Below, piece by piece: positions 27,601 through 42,600 of a DNA stretch of 64,000 bases. The translations under genes were made by a program, and so were the position numbers. The stretch is from Chondrosia reniformis. Lineage: Eukaryota > Porifera > Demospongiae > Chondrillida > Chondrillidae. Location: the NCBI GenBank assembly GCA_947172415.1, contig OX359196.1:2296501-2360500 (forward strand). Direction: 5' to 3'. Numbering within the stretch: the first letter of the stretch is position 1; the number at the start of each line of letters is the position of its first letter. Under the pieces are notes generated by a model. The model worked only from the letters and a program-made list of their open reading frames with translations, was not told the origin of the DNA and did no database searches.

Positions 27601-30600
27601 CAGTAACATACGTACTTCACTTTTGTGCCTTAGACAAGTCTCCAGATAATCATACAGACTACTGTCAGTGCTGCAAAAAAGAATAATTAACAAGAGAACG
27701 ATTAGAGCAGTACACTATCATTTCAATAAAATAACAGAATAATGAATATTTTAAATTTTACCAGCTAAGATATAGTGTATCAATGCTTGAAATACCCTAT
27801 GTGTGTGGAGTATAAATGATATAGAAAGAAAGGCTGCTAACAGTTTCAGGAATAATTGACATTAAGATACATACATTGATACATTGCTAGAATAACCATG
27901 AACCATCGGCCATTTCCAACTAATATTGTCAATTTTCATTTTGACTTAAAAGCTTAAAATGGTATATTTAAAACATATACTCCGTTGCCGGGGCGACCAC
28001 CTATGTTTAAATTTCGTAACCATGATATAACAGGATTTAAGAAGCTAAATACTGCATCGGCTTCTTAATCCTGTTTATCCCTGCCCAAATATGGTAAACT
28101 ACGACTTTTCTTCTTGGGGAGTGGCAATTCTCCTTACATTTAGGACAGCTGGAGTAGTCAGGGCAAGAGCATTTTATGAAGTCATCAGCATTTAAGCAAA
28201 CAACCAGACGCTAGCAGAGCCATCCTGAAAGTCCCACCAAAATAACAAAAAGAAGCAACGGAGTATTTATCACTCATTCCATGGCGTTTCGGTGTATATG
28301 GATTTTATACACCTCAGCGCCATGGTATAACTAATACAAATAATCAACTATGTTCCAGAATAAAGATTTCTTCTAACTGCATCAAACTTATCTAAGAAGA
28401 CCCTTGGGACATGTTTGGGTATCATATTGCTTCCATATATTACAGTGATTTCATCAATGCCAAAGATGTTAGTGAATTTAATAACAAAGTACATGTGTTG
28501 AAACCAGTGTGATATAACTGTGTGTTTATATTGCAATTACTTGTTTATACATATCGGCATTCAGGAGGCTAAATGTCTTATCATTTGAGGATATTTAAGG
28601 TTCAAAACCATTAAGATTATAACTAAACAAACAAAGCAGCCAAGTAATTTGAGTGCAAAACTTGTCATCTACCTTACCTATACAAAATCTTGGATATTTC
28701 ATACCCTGCAATAGTTATACATTACACACATCTACTAAATTAATACATCTATAATGCTATTTTAGATAATTCTGTTGTGACGATGATGATTACAAATCCA
28801 ATTAATGATGCCTTAAAAATGCAAATTGTCTAGCAAATCATGATTTTGCTAGGTTATTTGTCTAATTAAGTTGAAATCTACCACTCCAGACATTACACAC
28901 CTATTCTTTGTATTTCTATGCCAAATGGAAGAGAAACTGCCTCCAAAAATGTAACGTAAAATATTCAAGAGTTAAACAGAACCCAAACTAATTGTCATTA
29001 TTTTAAGGTTGCAGAACACATACCTTCGCTCTTCATTAACCAGCACCTTACAAGCAATGCGAATCTACAGAAGAATAAGTAAACAAAATATCTAATCTAT
29101 CCAAACAGAAAGAGAGGGGAAAGTATAGGAGTAACAAACAAACGCAAATAGACTTGTTTAAGAAACAAGTCTTTCGAGTTTAAACACTCAGTCAGCTTTT
29201 AAAAATTCTAATCACATTAAGCGTCCTACAGATTTAAGTTCATTGTTTGACTGTTATCAATTTCAAGTCCATATGTCTAATAAAATCTTCTGTGAAAGCT
29301 TGATGTTGGCTTAGTATTATTATTTTGGTTTTGAAAGGCTCATGTCAATGGTTCAATCCTTGGCATAACTAAAGTGAAAGATTTTTTAAAGCCAGAAACA
29401 AAGGGGTTCGCAGGTGTCTGCAATTTTGATGACAGATATATATCCCATTGCCATGGCAATGAGGTGAAAATGTAATGGGAATTGCTGATTAATAGGTATA
29501 AGGCATGAACAAGGTAAAACCGGAAGTAAAATACGCATTTGCTTACATAGTTATCGGGAACTACCTTAGACCCCCTCAATCAAAGGCTGCTTGAATGCCG
29601 TGGCAATGGGGTATATATCAGCTATATGCACTCGCTCTGGACTTCCACCAGAATGTAATTGCTTAATAATCACATCATATTTCAGCTGTATTCCTAGTCT
29701 CTGGGACTGGGACTATTACATGTAAAGCATAGCAGAGTATATTTATACCGTATGCACCTCAATAATTGCATGGCTTAATTTTTGTGGATCACCAGCCATC
29801 CACGAATATTTTGTCCACTAAAATTTAGACATCAGTGGAAATGTCTATACTTTAATATACAGACCAAATCAATGACATCATGCTTAAAAAAATGGTGACG
29901 ATTAGTTATCTGGCAAATTGACTCATGGCTGATTCCTTGTCATCAAGGGCTATGTTCCTGTCAGTGGAGAATCATGTCGGTTCATTCTTACTTGGTCACT
30001 AAACATGGCTTAGTACCAGATTTGGAGAAGGTTGTTCCTTCCTCAATGACCATTGCTGTTCAGAAGGAGTTGGAGAGCACTCGCACATACCTCTATCTAC
30101 TGTTATATGGTATGTGGAAGTACAGCGGGCCCTGGTTTAACCGACACTGTCTGTTTCAACCAAAAATGTCGGATAAATCAGGTGTCAGATAAAAAAGGGT
30201 TGTAAAATAATGAACAAGATAGAACAACCTTAAGCACGAATAATCAAAAACGCATATTTCATCTTCTCGTGGTGTGGTAGTCTCCTCTTTGTGCTGTCAG
30301 AATCCTCTTCATAGACGATTCTTTAAGGATATCGCTGACGGTCGATCGTTTTTCTGCCATTCTCTGAAACTTTCTTAATCTACTGTCGGATAATAAAGGT
30401 TAAAAAGTATACACACACCTAAATCTGTATCAGAAAATAGTGTCAGATACGGACAAACCGGGATAATCGAGGTCAGATATACGAGGGCCTAAAGTATTAC
30501 GGGGAATACGATTTAGGAAGGTGATCATTCTGTACTTGCAGCAGTACCCTTCTTATAACCTATTGGAGGGTTACCTATATACCCATGCTCATCTACTGGC

Positions 30601-33600
30601 TACAGGTAGGCAAATTGGCAACAGCAGCTCTTACAGGATGGCTAGGTAAAGCAGACCTATCATATCCATAGGCGAGCCAGCTTTATGTAACTTGCTCTAA
30701 GGATTGATGAGCACCTAACCTAAGTGGTTTGAAGGTTGAGGAGTCTGTGGCAGACAGCTAATAAGGGCAAGAAAGTGGCTGTCATGTTAAACACTTTGGT
30801 AAGCTCTGCCAGGGAGGTATGGCTTGCCTGCTACAAATAGGTATCCTTGGAAGCACAAAATTACTACAGAATGATATTTTTTCATTTCTAAATAATCATA
30901 TAATATTGAATCCAATTTCAACACATGGACATCAAGCATGACTGACATCTAAATAATTATATACTAAAGTAAAAGATAACTTACCAACAGACAATATCCA
31001 AATGGAGATCTCATTGCAGATTTGGTTTGCTTAGTCACAAGTTTGGTGACTGCTAGACGATCATGCTTCCGAATGTGGTACAACAAGCCCAGTGCATGAT
31101 ACTATTGCAAGTAAGAAAATTGGCAATTTTTATATTAATTAAAACAAAAGAAAGATTGTGCGGTAAGGCTAGCCATTAAGAGTAGCATAGTCAAACATAA
31201 AGGATGTAGCAACACATGAGTGCATTCCCTAACACAACCAAATGAGTGCTCTCCCTAACAGTACCAAATGAGTGCTCTCCCTAACAGTACCAAATGAGTG
31301 CTCTCCCTAACAGCACCAAATGAGTGCTCTCCCTAACAGCACCAAATGAGTGCTCTCCCTAACAGCACCAAATGAGTGCTCTCCCTAACAGCACCAAATG
31401 AGTGCTCTCCCTAACAGTACCAAATGAGTGCTCCCCTAACAGCACCAAATGAGTGCTCTCCCTAACAGCACCAAATGAGTGCTCCCTAACAGCACCAAAT
31501 GAGTGCTCTCCCTAACAGTACCAAATGAGTGCTCCCCTAACAGCACCAAATGAGTGCTCTCCCTAACAGCACCAAATGAGTGCTCTCCCTAACAGCACCA
31601 AATGAGTGCTCTCCCTAACAGCACCAAATGAGTGCTCTCCCTAACAGCACCAAATGAGTGCTCTCCCTAACAGCACCAAATGAGTGCTCTCCCTAACAGC
31701 ACCAAATGAGTGCTCTCCCTAACAGTACCAAATGAGTGCTCCCCTAACAGTACCAAATGAGTGCTCTCCCTAACAGCACCAAATGAGTGCTCTCCCTAAC
31801 AGCACCAAATGAGTGCTCTCCCTAACAGTACCAAATGAGTGCTCCCCTAACAGCACCAAATGAGTGCTCTACCTAACAGCACCAAATGAGTGCTCTCCCT
31901 AACAGCACCAAATGAGTGCTCTCCCTAACAGTACCAAATGAGTGCTCTCCCTAACAGCACCAAATGAGTGCTCTACCTAACAGCACCAAATGAGTGCTCT
32001 ACCTAACAGCACCAAATGAGTGCTCCCCTAAGACAACCAAATGAGTGCTCTCCCTAACAGTACCAAATGAGTGCTCTCTTTAACAGCACCAAATGAGTGC
32101 TCTACCTAACAGCACCAAATGAGTACTCTCTCTAACAGCACCAAATGAGTACTCTCTCTAACAGCACCAAATGAGTGCTCTCCCTAACAGCACCAAATGA
32201 GTGCTCTCCCTAACAGCACCAAATGAGTGCTCTCTTTAACAGCACCAAATGAGTGCTCTCCCTAACAGCACCAAATGAGTGCTCTCCCTAACAGTACCAA
32301 ATGAGTGCTCTCCCTAACAGCACCAAATGAGTGCTCTCCCTAACAGCACCAAATGAGTGCTCTCTTTAACAGCACCAAATGAGTGCTCTACCTAACAGCA
32401 CCAAATGAGTGCTCTCCCTAACAGCACCAAATGAGTGCTCTCTTTAACAGCACCAAATGAGTGCTCTCCCTAACAGCACCAAATGAGTGCTCTCCCTAAC
32501 AGCACCAAATGAGTGCTCTACCTAACAGCACCAAATGAGTGCTCTCTTTAACAGCACCCAATGAGTGCTCTCCCTAGCAGCACCTAGGGACCTCTCTCCT
32601 AGCAATACAAAAACGAAATCCCCATCCCTAGACCACTTAAAGAACATGTAAATAACAAAAATATTCATTTAACTTCTTTAACCCTTCGGAGGTTTCATAC
32701 GCATGTAATTTATACTGTAAAACAATTAGAAACCTTTTTGGATGTGTAAGTGCTAAGATAGAGAGGGTATTGTGATGCTGCTGCTCAGTCCAAGGTCTGA
32801 GATCCTAAGCACTTTTATCACCAAAGCCATACGTACATACACATGAATGTACAGAGAAGTTATGAATGCAATTTAACTGCATGTCACTGTAGCTACAGCC
32901 TGGGCCAGTTGATCAATTTGAATCTAAAAATTATATACTAAAAATACACATCTCCACCTTGATGTATAGGAAAGATGCGGAATTCAGACTTCTTAGGAGT
33001 GAATAAATTTTCAGGTAAAAAATATTTTTCCATAAATGTTGTGTTTAAACAAGAAGGAAAATTTGACATACGTATATAATACATGTCCTCTATAGGCCTT
33101 CACATTTGGGTACATTGCTTAGAACAACTCATTTAACATTGTTTTTAGTATATGTAGGATGTTTTTACTAGGTAATTCTCAGAAAATGAACAGTACTGAG
33201 TCTAATAACAGTAAATACAGTATATATACAAAAGTAAATACATAGTTACCTAACTAAAATATAATGTGTTATGGTCAATCTTATAAGGTACTAACCTGTA
33301 TCATGGCATTATCAGATGATAGTGCCTCCTGAGTTTCATTCACCCAGCGCTTCACAATTTCATTACTTCCTTTCTGGGAAATGTGCTGGAAAATTAATTT
33401 ATGAGACTAACATTAAAGAGAAGCTAATATTCTCAGTATTATGCTCACCAGCGACGAAACTAGAGCAGCACTTGCCACACTTGGATTCTTGTCAACTATA
33501 GCTTGTTTCATGTATCTCTCAATGGCTTGCAACATGGTGTTCTAACAGTAAAAATTTGTTCTAGCTTACTAGTAACTTGTGCTGACTGCTACTTAGTATG

Positions 33601-36600
33601 AGTATTACAACAAATATATCTTGAACTCACATCAGTGATAGCACATAAGGCCCGAATAGCTGGAGCTCTGTAAAGATCTTCCTAAAAAGTTGAAGGCTTA
33701 ATGTAAAGGCAAACTGAAGTGATAAAACAGTTTGCCAAAAAATAATACAACAAACATACTTAAAAGTCATATACACAACTACTTTAACAATACTCAAGTT
33801 AAACATTGACTAATCTTACAGTTAAGAAAATCTATGTATCTACTTTTTATCCTTGCATGAATGGCTTGCACACCAGCAGAAGTCAAAATAAGGTGTAGTG
33901 TGTCCAAGCACTTCTTATTATGACTGGCAATTTATAATTTGTGTCTGTTAAGGGTCACTTGCTGACACTAGCCAAAATGGATCAAATTTGGCTAGTCAGC
34001 ATGATCCCTCCTCCCTCATCACATCCAGTTTATCTAATCACTAAGGCATTTCAAAACTTTAAGGAAGAGCAAAAAATAAATGAATATTAGTGTCACTGAT
34101 TCTATAAGATCAAACATGCCTTCATCTTCACTATTAGACTCTGTTTGTGTGATGTTTTGATAAGTTGACAGATGATCACTATTGCTTAGTGTGTAGCCTT
34201 GGATGAACACTGCTGATCCAGATCCATATTCTCATACCCTTCTTCTGAATTACTTCCCATGCATCTGCATCCTACTTACTTTACTCTGTCCATATCAATG
34301 CTGAATAGTCTAGATGGACTTAAAGTGCCTGAAACAGCCACAAATTGGAGAACCATTGTAATGACCTTTTAACATGATAAAAACGTTCAAAGATATTTCT
34401 TCTTGATTTTACTAAAGCCTCCAGTTTAAGTGTAGATCAACCACCACTCTTAAATACTACACCTCATCTTTCCTATTTAATTTCTTACCTACGTTTAACC
34501 CCTTGGACACATATATGAAGTGAATGTTCCCTCAGCTACATTGGTGAGAAAAACCGGTGCAACTAGCTTAGCTTGAAGCATCTCTGGGGCAACAGCCACA
34601 CTGGTTCAAAACCAGTTGGCGCATTCTACAGAAACACATGCTAGGTTCTACAGAGCAATAACAGGAGCTAAAGATGCTGCAGTTGCTTTCCATAGCATGG
34701 AGCAACTGAGGCAGAAGGAGAAACCAGGTGCAGTGGTCAGAGCAAAGAAGCCATCTCCCTCATCCACCGGTGGTAAAACTGCCAGCTGTGGATCATCCAG
34801 AAAGAGATTAAGATTCTCTTCTGAGGAAGAAGAGCAGATCAAGGTTCACTTTGGCAATTTCAGTGACTTAAAACTTGACAACATATCATCTGTTTTCAAC
34901 GGGGATGAAGAAAATCCAGGTATTGATTCAAAAATTTACAAAGACTGTAAAGCAAGCACTTCAGAAGGCTATACAGGCACAATAAAGCCATACATATAAC
35001 AATTTGAACTGTTATACCATTCATGATCGGACAAATTCCATCAAAAATTGAAATTAGAAGGAGCTGGTGAAACAACTAACAATAGTGTGAAGATGATTGG
35101 TAAGCTCTATTCCTAGGTCGATTTACTCCCCAAAGTAGAACTCTTCAGTATTGTAAGTACATATCATTGTAATGCCTGTATGGTAGGTGTAGCTGCCAGC
35201 TTTGTAAATGCATGACTACTGCAGAAGAGTGTATTACATGAATATATGCTTTTGATCTATCCTTTCTCTTTATTTCATCATCAAAAATCATAATAAATGT
35301 TTTTTACCTAACCAGAAATAGTTTCAGTGCTTAGTTACAATTTAAAATGACTTTTAGAGGTACCATGACTAGCTTTCGATATTGTTACATCCAACTAAAG
35401 GGTCACTGTCACGAACATTACAATTACAATTACATTTTCACATAAAATTAGCATTGGTTCATAGCACCTATCACAAACAGAGTGGTGTAATGATGGGTAC
35501 TTTAAAACCCTTAATACAGTTTTTTCACACATACAATCCTGGTGAAGGCACATCTCCTACGCAAAGCCCAGAGAACATTCGATGGTAGCAACCTACAAGT
35601 CATCACCGGTGACAAGGAGTATTTGGGAGGATCTATTGGAGAAAAGCAGTTTCTAAGAGACTACACTGTCAATCGTGTGCATGAGTGAATCACAAACATT
35701 GAAGCTCTCTCTGAGATAGCACTGTGCCATCCCCAGGCTGCCCACACTGCACTGACACACGGTTTGGCAAGCAAATGGACTTATCTCATGAGAGTGTCTA
35801 GTGGTGACGGTGACTCATGGAACCAACTTGAAGCAGCACTGAGGCACAAATATCTACCGTCATTAACTGGCAAACAAACGTTTAGCGACCAGGAGAGGCA
35901 ATTGCTGTCACTTCCAGCCAAATTAGGAGGAATTGGAGTCACAGATCCTTCTAAGGCCAGCAAGTCCCAGCATGAAGCTTCTAGAAAGGTGTCAGCCCCA
36001 CTGATGAGTAGTATCCACAACTCAGGAAGTGACAATGTACAGCAGGTCCACCTTTCCCAAAAGGAGCTCAAAGCGGAGGTGCAAAATTCCAACCTCCAGA
36101 AAATCAAAAGTCATGCCACTGAAATCAGGGCTAGCCTTCCACAGAATCTGCAGGCTGCTGTAGAACAGAGCTGTGAAAGTGGTGCTTCATCAGGCCTTAC
36201 AGCCCTTCCAATCACTGAGTTTGGTTTCAACCTGTATAAGCAAACGTTGCCCTATGTCTGCAGTATGGGTGGCCCTCAGCCACCTTCCGTCTCACTGTGT
36301 CTGTGGTGTCCCTTTAAACATTAATCATGCATTTACTTGCCCGAAGGGTGCATTCCACATCATCAGACACAACAAGATCAGAGACCTACTAGCAGACCTG
36401 CTCACTGAAGTTTGCCCATGTATTGCAGTGGAGCCAGTACTTCAACCTCTCAGTGGTGAGAGGTTCCAACTCCGTTCCACCAACACTGAGGACAATGCAA
36501 GATTGGACGTTTGTGCTCGAGAGTTTTGGGACAAGAGCAGATCAATGCATTCTTTGATGTGAAGGTGTTCAATGCCCACGCTCCCTTGAATTGCTCTTCC

Positions 36601-39600
36601 TCAATTGCTACATGCTATCGCAAGCATGAAATGGAAAAAAGGAGAAAGTACGAAAGAAGAGTGATTGAAGTAGAACACGGAACATTCACTCCATTTGTAA
36701 TGTCCACAAGTGGAGGAATTGGACCCTCTGCTTTGGTCACAGTAAAGAGACTGTCAGCACTCTTGGCAGAGAAGTCCGACATCCCCTTTTGGGTGATGAT
36801 GAGTGTAATCCGATGCAAACTGTCCTTCTCACTCCTTCACTCCTCAATTATGTGTATCAGAGGAGCAAGGTCATCCCTCAGAAGACCAGCTGCAACCAAC
36901 AGCCATCACTCTCCAGCTCGGATTGCTGAGGCAATTGAGTAGGCCCCAAACCAGAAACAAAATATAACACTAATCATTATGTTTAGTCTTATTTAGGCTT
37001 ATATTATATGCTTCACATGTTTGTGCTATTATATATTATTTTTTGTATTATATAATTTATTTATTAACAGTTAAAAAAATTACAATGAGGTAATAATCAG
37101 AGATCCATGCAATTTCCATTGGGATGGACTATCTTAATTACCATCAACATACACATTAGACTTACTTTTCCAGTCATATCCTTTGTGAGTGAACTAGTGA
37201 CAATAATCACATCTTGAGAAATACCAGCCATTGAACGAACAGCAGAATACACCAAACGACGGAGAGTAATCTACACATGAAAGTGGATAATATGTAAAAA
37301 GCAAGGTTTTACAGGATTTTGATATATTCTTGACATACAACGCAAATTAGTTTGTAAAGAAATCTATACAAATGATTGAAGAGATGATTGCTGATTAAAA
37401 AGAGTCTGAATGTCAAACAGCTGCCAATACGACTTTAGTTAGTCCTATTCTGACCTCTTCAGACTCTAAGAGAGTCACAGTTGTTATAAAATTGTGCCCT
37501 GAACAGCTGTGAGGCATGCAAAATCCACAGTAGTCATAGCTTATGATGCCGGGCTGTTCCATCTCTTTGATATTTTAACAAAACCTTCAGTCAATAAATG
37601 GATTCATAAGAAAAACCATCCCCAGCCTTAAGGTCACCATGTCAATTCTTTCAAGTATCGCACCTTTAACTGAAGCTCTCTTAACTGATGTGAAAGATAC
37701 TGAAATGCAGCAAATACATACGTATCTTATAGCTCTTCTGTGGTTAATGTATCTAGCTGAAATCTAAATTTAGGAATAAACTCATGCAATAAATTTGTAT
37801 GTGTGAAGTTGGTGGATGTCCACTTCTATATTAATCTTCAACAGAGCACCCAAATGTGGAATAAAGGATTATTAGAATGTTGCATACGTAAATTAGTGTG
37901 TTCAACAGTTACAAATAGGTTTTTGAGGAGAAGGTAAAAAGATCTAAGCCTTATGAATATCTTTGCCTATCTGGGTGCCATGTGCTTATCAGTTTTAGAC
38001 TTACAGCTAAAAGGAAATTATTTATGTATTTCTTGCTAAAGGCCTTGGTCTCAAAAATTCCTCAAATAGCATTCCCAACAACAAAACATTGTTTATTAAG
38101 ATTCTTCCTCCAGGTAGAAGTGTTAGCTCAACAGTATAGGTGATATAGCGATACTTAACAATTATAGAGAATTTTTAAATCATCTCAAATTATTTCTCTT
38201 GGTTACTGTAAAACCATTAAAATATTAACTTTCATTATATTTTAGATATACATTTTTCCATATATGACTTATTAGTGTCCAATAAATTTAGCGTTTCGTT
38301 GTAAGTACTTGGTCCACACTCCCATTCGCCACAGAAGTACTAGTACATGGGTCATCACAAATTGGCTATAAAGGGGATGACTGTTTTCCTCTCTGCAACC
38401 AGTACAGGGTGGATACCATTTTTATATTTAGATTATTCTTCAACTGTAGTCCAAAGCATGAATCACTAATAATAGAAGTAATCAATAGGTGTCTTACCCA
38501 TCCAGACAATCTATCAAAGAGGAAGCCACTGATCAATGAGCTGAAAACAGAATTTGATCATGTACAGGATAGTATTGACAAGTTTGCAGAGCAGTGTTCC
38601 ATGCATGCGTGACGAATGGCAGGGTCTGTTCATATCAAACCCACTTACCCAAGAATAAGACCACAACAGCTCTACAAAGTAAGTAATCTTGCCTCATCCC
38701 CTTTGGACTGCTATCATCACAACTTACTCATCCCTAGACAAGGTCATTACTGAATATGATACCAGATTCAGTAATTTGAGTACAACTGCTGGTCAACTAG
38801 TAGGTAACTGAAACTTAACTATACACATCACTTCTATGCTTGGGTGCATCATGGATATACTAGAAGTAGGGATCGATGCTCCCAAACATAGAAGTGATGG
38901 GTATAGTTAAGTTTCAGTATGCCACTTCTGAAATGTTAGCCTTACCATATGATCACTTTCTTGTTTTGTTACTTTTTCTAGATGCGCCAATCAATGTTAT
39001 AGTGCCATCCCTACTTTTAACTTCATTTTTGAAAGTTTTTATTTAACTTGTATTGCCCCTTTTTTCTTATTAACATTTATTTTTAAAAGTTTTTTTGGCA
39101 AAAACGCGAAATAAAGTAGCAGAATAGACAATATAATCAAGAGCTCTAAATAAAAAAATGGCATCCGAAAAGATCCCAAATTTGTCAAATTAGTCTTCTA
39201 CCGTTCTTTAACATTCAGTTTAGGATATTAAAGGGTCCATAATTGTTAAGAATACGACTGTATATAGGCCCTGCAAAGCGACTAAGTAATTCGATTGCGG
39301 GGGGGAGGCAGTACCACAAATATTTCTAACTTGAGTTACTTATTTATACACAGGGAATTTGAAACTTAATAAAAAAAATGGCATTTGAAGAGGTCCTAAA
39401 TTTGGCACCTTCAAAAGTAACATGCTTCGGATAGAGGGCGTTGAAATCTAGGTTAGCCTATTCCCTAGTTCGGAAACATACATGACCATTTAGTATATGT
39501 ATGTATCTGCGTAAGTTCGCATGTTAGCGCAAGCTCTTTTGAAAAAAAGAAGAAGACGATGAAAAAAATGAGGAATTTCAGAATTTGGCCCATTTCGGTT

Positions 39601-42600
39601 TAACCACTTTGCGAAGGTTGTAGAGCATTGAAACATGTTTTGGTGTTAGAAAAGCAGGCAAAAGCGACTGCAAACACTCGAATACAAGTAAAAATCCTAT
39701 CGCTGTTGATTTATGAGGTGTTAATTGATAATGCATTGGATAGGGCGGCCATGTTTTTGTCGGCCATCCCTACTTTGAGAGTACTCCCATACTCTCTGAT
39801 ATACTCTCAATCTAATCTAATTAATTATCTTTTTTTAATGTACATTCTGTAATCTCTTTTGAAGCTTGACTCATGTCATTTAAATATAATTACTATTAAC
39901 GTCACTCAAAGTCATATTCCTCTACTTTAACCATAGACTCTAAATAAAAATTTCTACCTGGCATGCTGGGACGTATGGTTCTAGAACCCCCCCCCCCCCC
40001 TTGCCAGAATTCTGGCTACACCCCTGAAAATCTATTGTGCAAGAACACATATCGCCTGTTTGTTTACAACAGAGGTCAATATGTTTGCCACATTTATGCA
40101 GTAGTCAAAATAACATTCAATCACTGGTCAATTTCCATACATTTTATTATATCAACTACACATTATTTTACATGGTTGGTAGTCGTGGCCGGACAGAAAA
40201 TGTTGATGCATTATGCTCGTCAATGCACCCGAATTGTGTGGGTGCATGGCCACTTTTACTACGTATGTATTCATATATGGTATACAAATACATCGTAGTC
40301 CAGGGTTTCATCCTGAAATTTTTGTAAGGGGGGCAAAAATTGACTTTTAGAAGTTTAGCAGGGTCAGTGCCATACTTTGATAAAATAGTTAAGTGCCAAC
40401 CTAAATTCAGCAGGGGGTGGAGGGGGGAGTGAATGCCCCACCTCGCCTCCCCCTGAATGAAATACTGTATACATCTTTATCGAACCAAGTAGATACCAGA
40501 TTCTTTGCCGACAGGAGGTTCGGCAAATTTTGTGAGACCTACAATGCTCACACAATCCTCAGTAGACCAATATGCGCATGTATAGTTGTATTGCGACTTC
40601 ATCACGGCTTTTAGTGTACTTATGAGCTCATTTCGGTCATTTATGAGATCTTGATTCTTTGTTACAATAATATTTACTAATTGCCACACCTTAGAGAAGC
40701 CGTCCTTATTTAGTCCAAGCAAGGATTAACATGTCTTTCTAATTAGGACTTGTCGATTTAGGTTATGTTAGTATATCCGTAGCCCTAACCATGAAGAGAT
40801 GTAGCAAATTATTTCTATTTGGTTAGGGAATGACATAAACATTATAAATAACTGAACAAAAATTAGGAGTGCTAGGACATCTGATGGCACAATCATTAAA
40901 ACTTTTTCAACCTCTGTATATGTACAGTACATGAAGCTTTTAATTCTTTAAAACATTCATAACTATACATTTATAAGCAGTTCAAATATGCTATGAAAGT
41001 ATAAGTTGTTCTGGATGTCTTAACATCAAAGTTATTCAAGTCAGCAACTTCAGGGCAGCCACAAGATTTTTTTAACTCGAATTACTTGCAATGTTAGTGA
41101 TGAAATGTAATTTTGCGAATGCCTATTACAAATATGACTACCTAATTGCCAACCAAAAACCTTCTTGAGTAGTACTCCCTCACAACTCTACATATCAATT
41201 CGCGATTAATCTTTACCAAACCCTGTATATCCAAGCAAAATTAAACACCATTCATTATAATCCCTACCTATAATACTAACATGCAGACATTTACATACAA
41301 TGTCTGCATAATATCATTACAGTGAGTGAAAACTTACATCATTGGACTGCCAAAGTTTGGTTACAGCAAAGAAGACTTCAGTGGCTTCAGTAGTGGTAAA
41401 GGAACCTCCCTAAGACAAAAGAGGTTTAGGCATACACATACAAGTAAATTAATAATTTTACAATCACTCTAGCACACTTTTTGGCGTAACCTTTGGATGT
41501 ATTATGAAAGGAAAACTCTGAATATATATAACACATTCCATAGGTAACACCATAACATTCAATTATGTTTCGAATCTTCCAAAATGAGAGGCCTGTGAGA
41601 CATTTTGGGAATCACCTTAGGACAGAATTGGAAATGATGAAATTTTAACCAGAGTTGATGTAATTGTAATACCAATTGAAGAACAAGTTAGAAAGAGAAT
41701 TTCGATCACTCGTAAACGCTAGCCGACATGAAATGGTTCTCTCAAACATTTCAACAGCCTACGGCTGCCTTCATCAGTAATGACAAGTAAACAAACACTA
41801 CTGCATAAGTACAAAAAGCAGACAGATAGCAATAGGTCACATGAGGTACAACAGAGTGTAAAACTGGAAACACAAGTCAACAATATATTGAACCTTAATA
41901 CACAAAGTGACAAGTTGGCAAATTCAAATAATAGTAAGCTAAGTGTGATATCAGTCCAATAGGGTGGCATAGATTCCCAGCATTGGGCCCTTTCCCCTAT
42001 TGAGAGGGGCCTGCTTATGTTGCCTGCCTCAGAAAGTGCTGAGGCCATCACATCCCCATTCCTGAGTGCTCTCCGATGTTCTCCAAGGCAATGATCTAAC
42101 AACCTGCCAGTCTGCCCAAAGTAGGATCATTGACACTCAAGGTATACTACAGATCACCCCTTTCCTTTTACCCTCTGGAACAGGGTCCTTTGGATTGACC
42201 AGCTCTTGCCTCAGTGTTCAGAATGGACGGAAGATGACGTTAATAGCCAGGGGGATCAATATTCTGCAAATGAACTGTGATAGCCCATGGATATAAGGGA
42301 TGGTCACTGATGCCCGTGCTGTCTGTTCATCATTTCAGCACGGTTGTAGAAGGCTGTGCCTTTGGACAAATGCTACAGGGTGTCTATTCTTCTGAAGCGA
42401 CTCCTGGACATGCCTTTCTTCCTGGACTAAACTTACACCTGAGGAAGAGTGTCTCAGCTCTGCACATTAACGTTCTGACCACGGACCTTTTGTGCGCTAT
42501 CGGATGATTGGAATCAAAGGCCAAGTATTGGTCCCTGTGCGTGGCCTTGCGGTACACCAAGGTGCCAATGGTGCCCTGGTCAGGAGCACATCCAGGAATG

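Noticed and set aside
31212..32595. CRISPR-like regular repeats
   Set aside because: Units are contiguous with no unique spacers, in an intron of an animal-type gene; it is a minisatellite.
31212..32595. Interstitial telomere
   Set aside because: CCCTAA occurs only once per 26 bp, not in tandem hexamers.
38409..38612. 67-codon + frame ending with EQCSMHA
   Set aside because: Short and unrecognised, with no splice partners that I can support.
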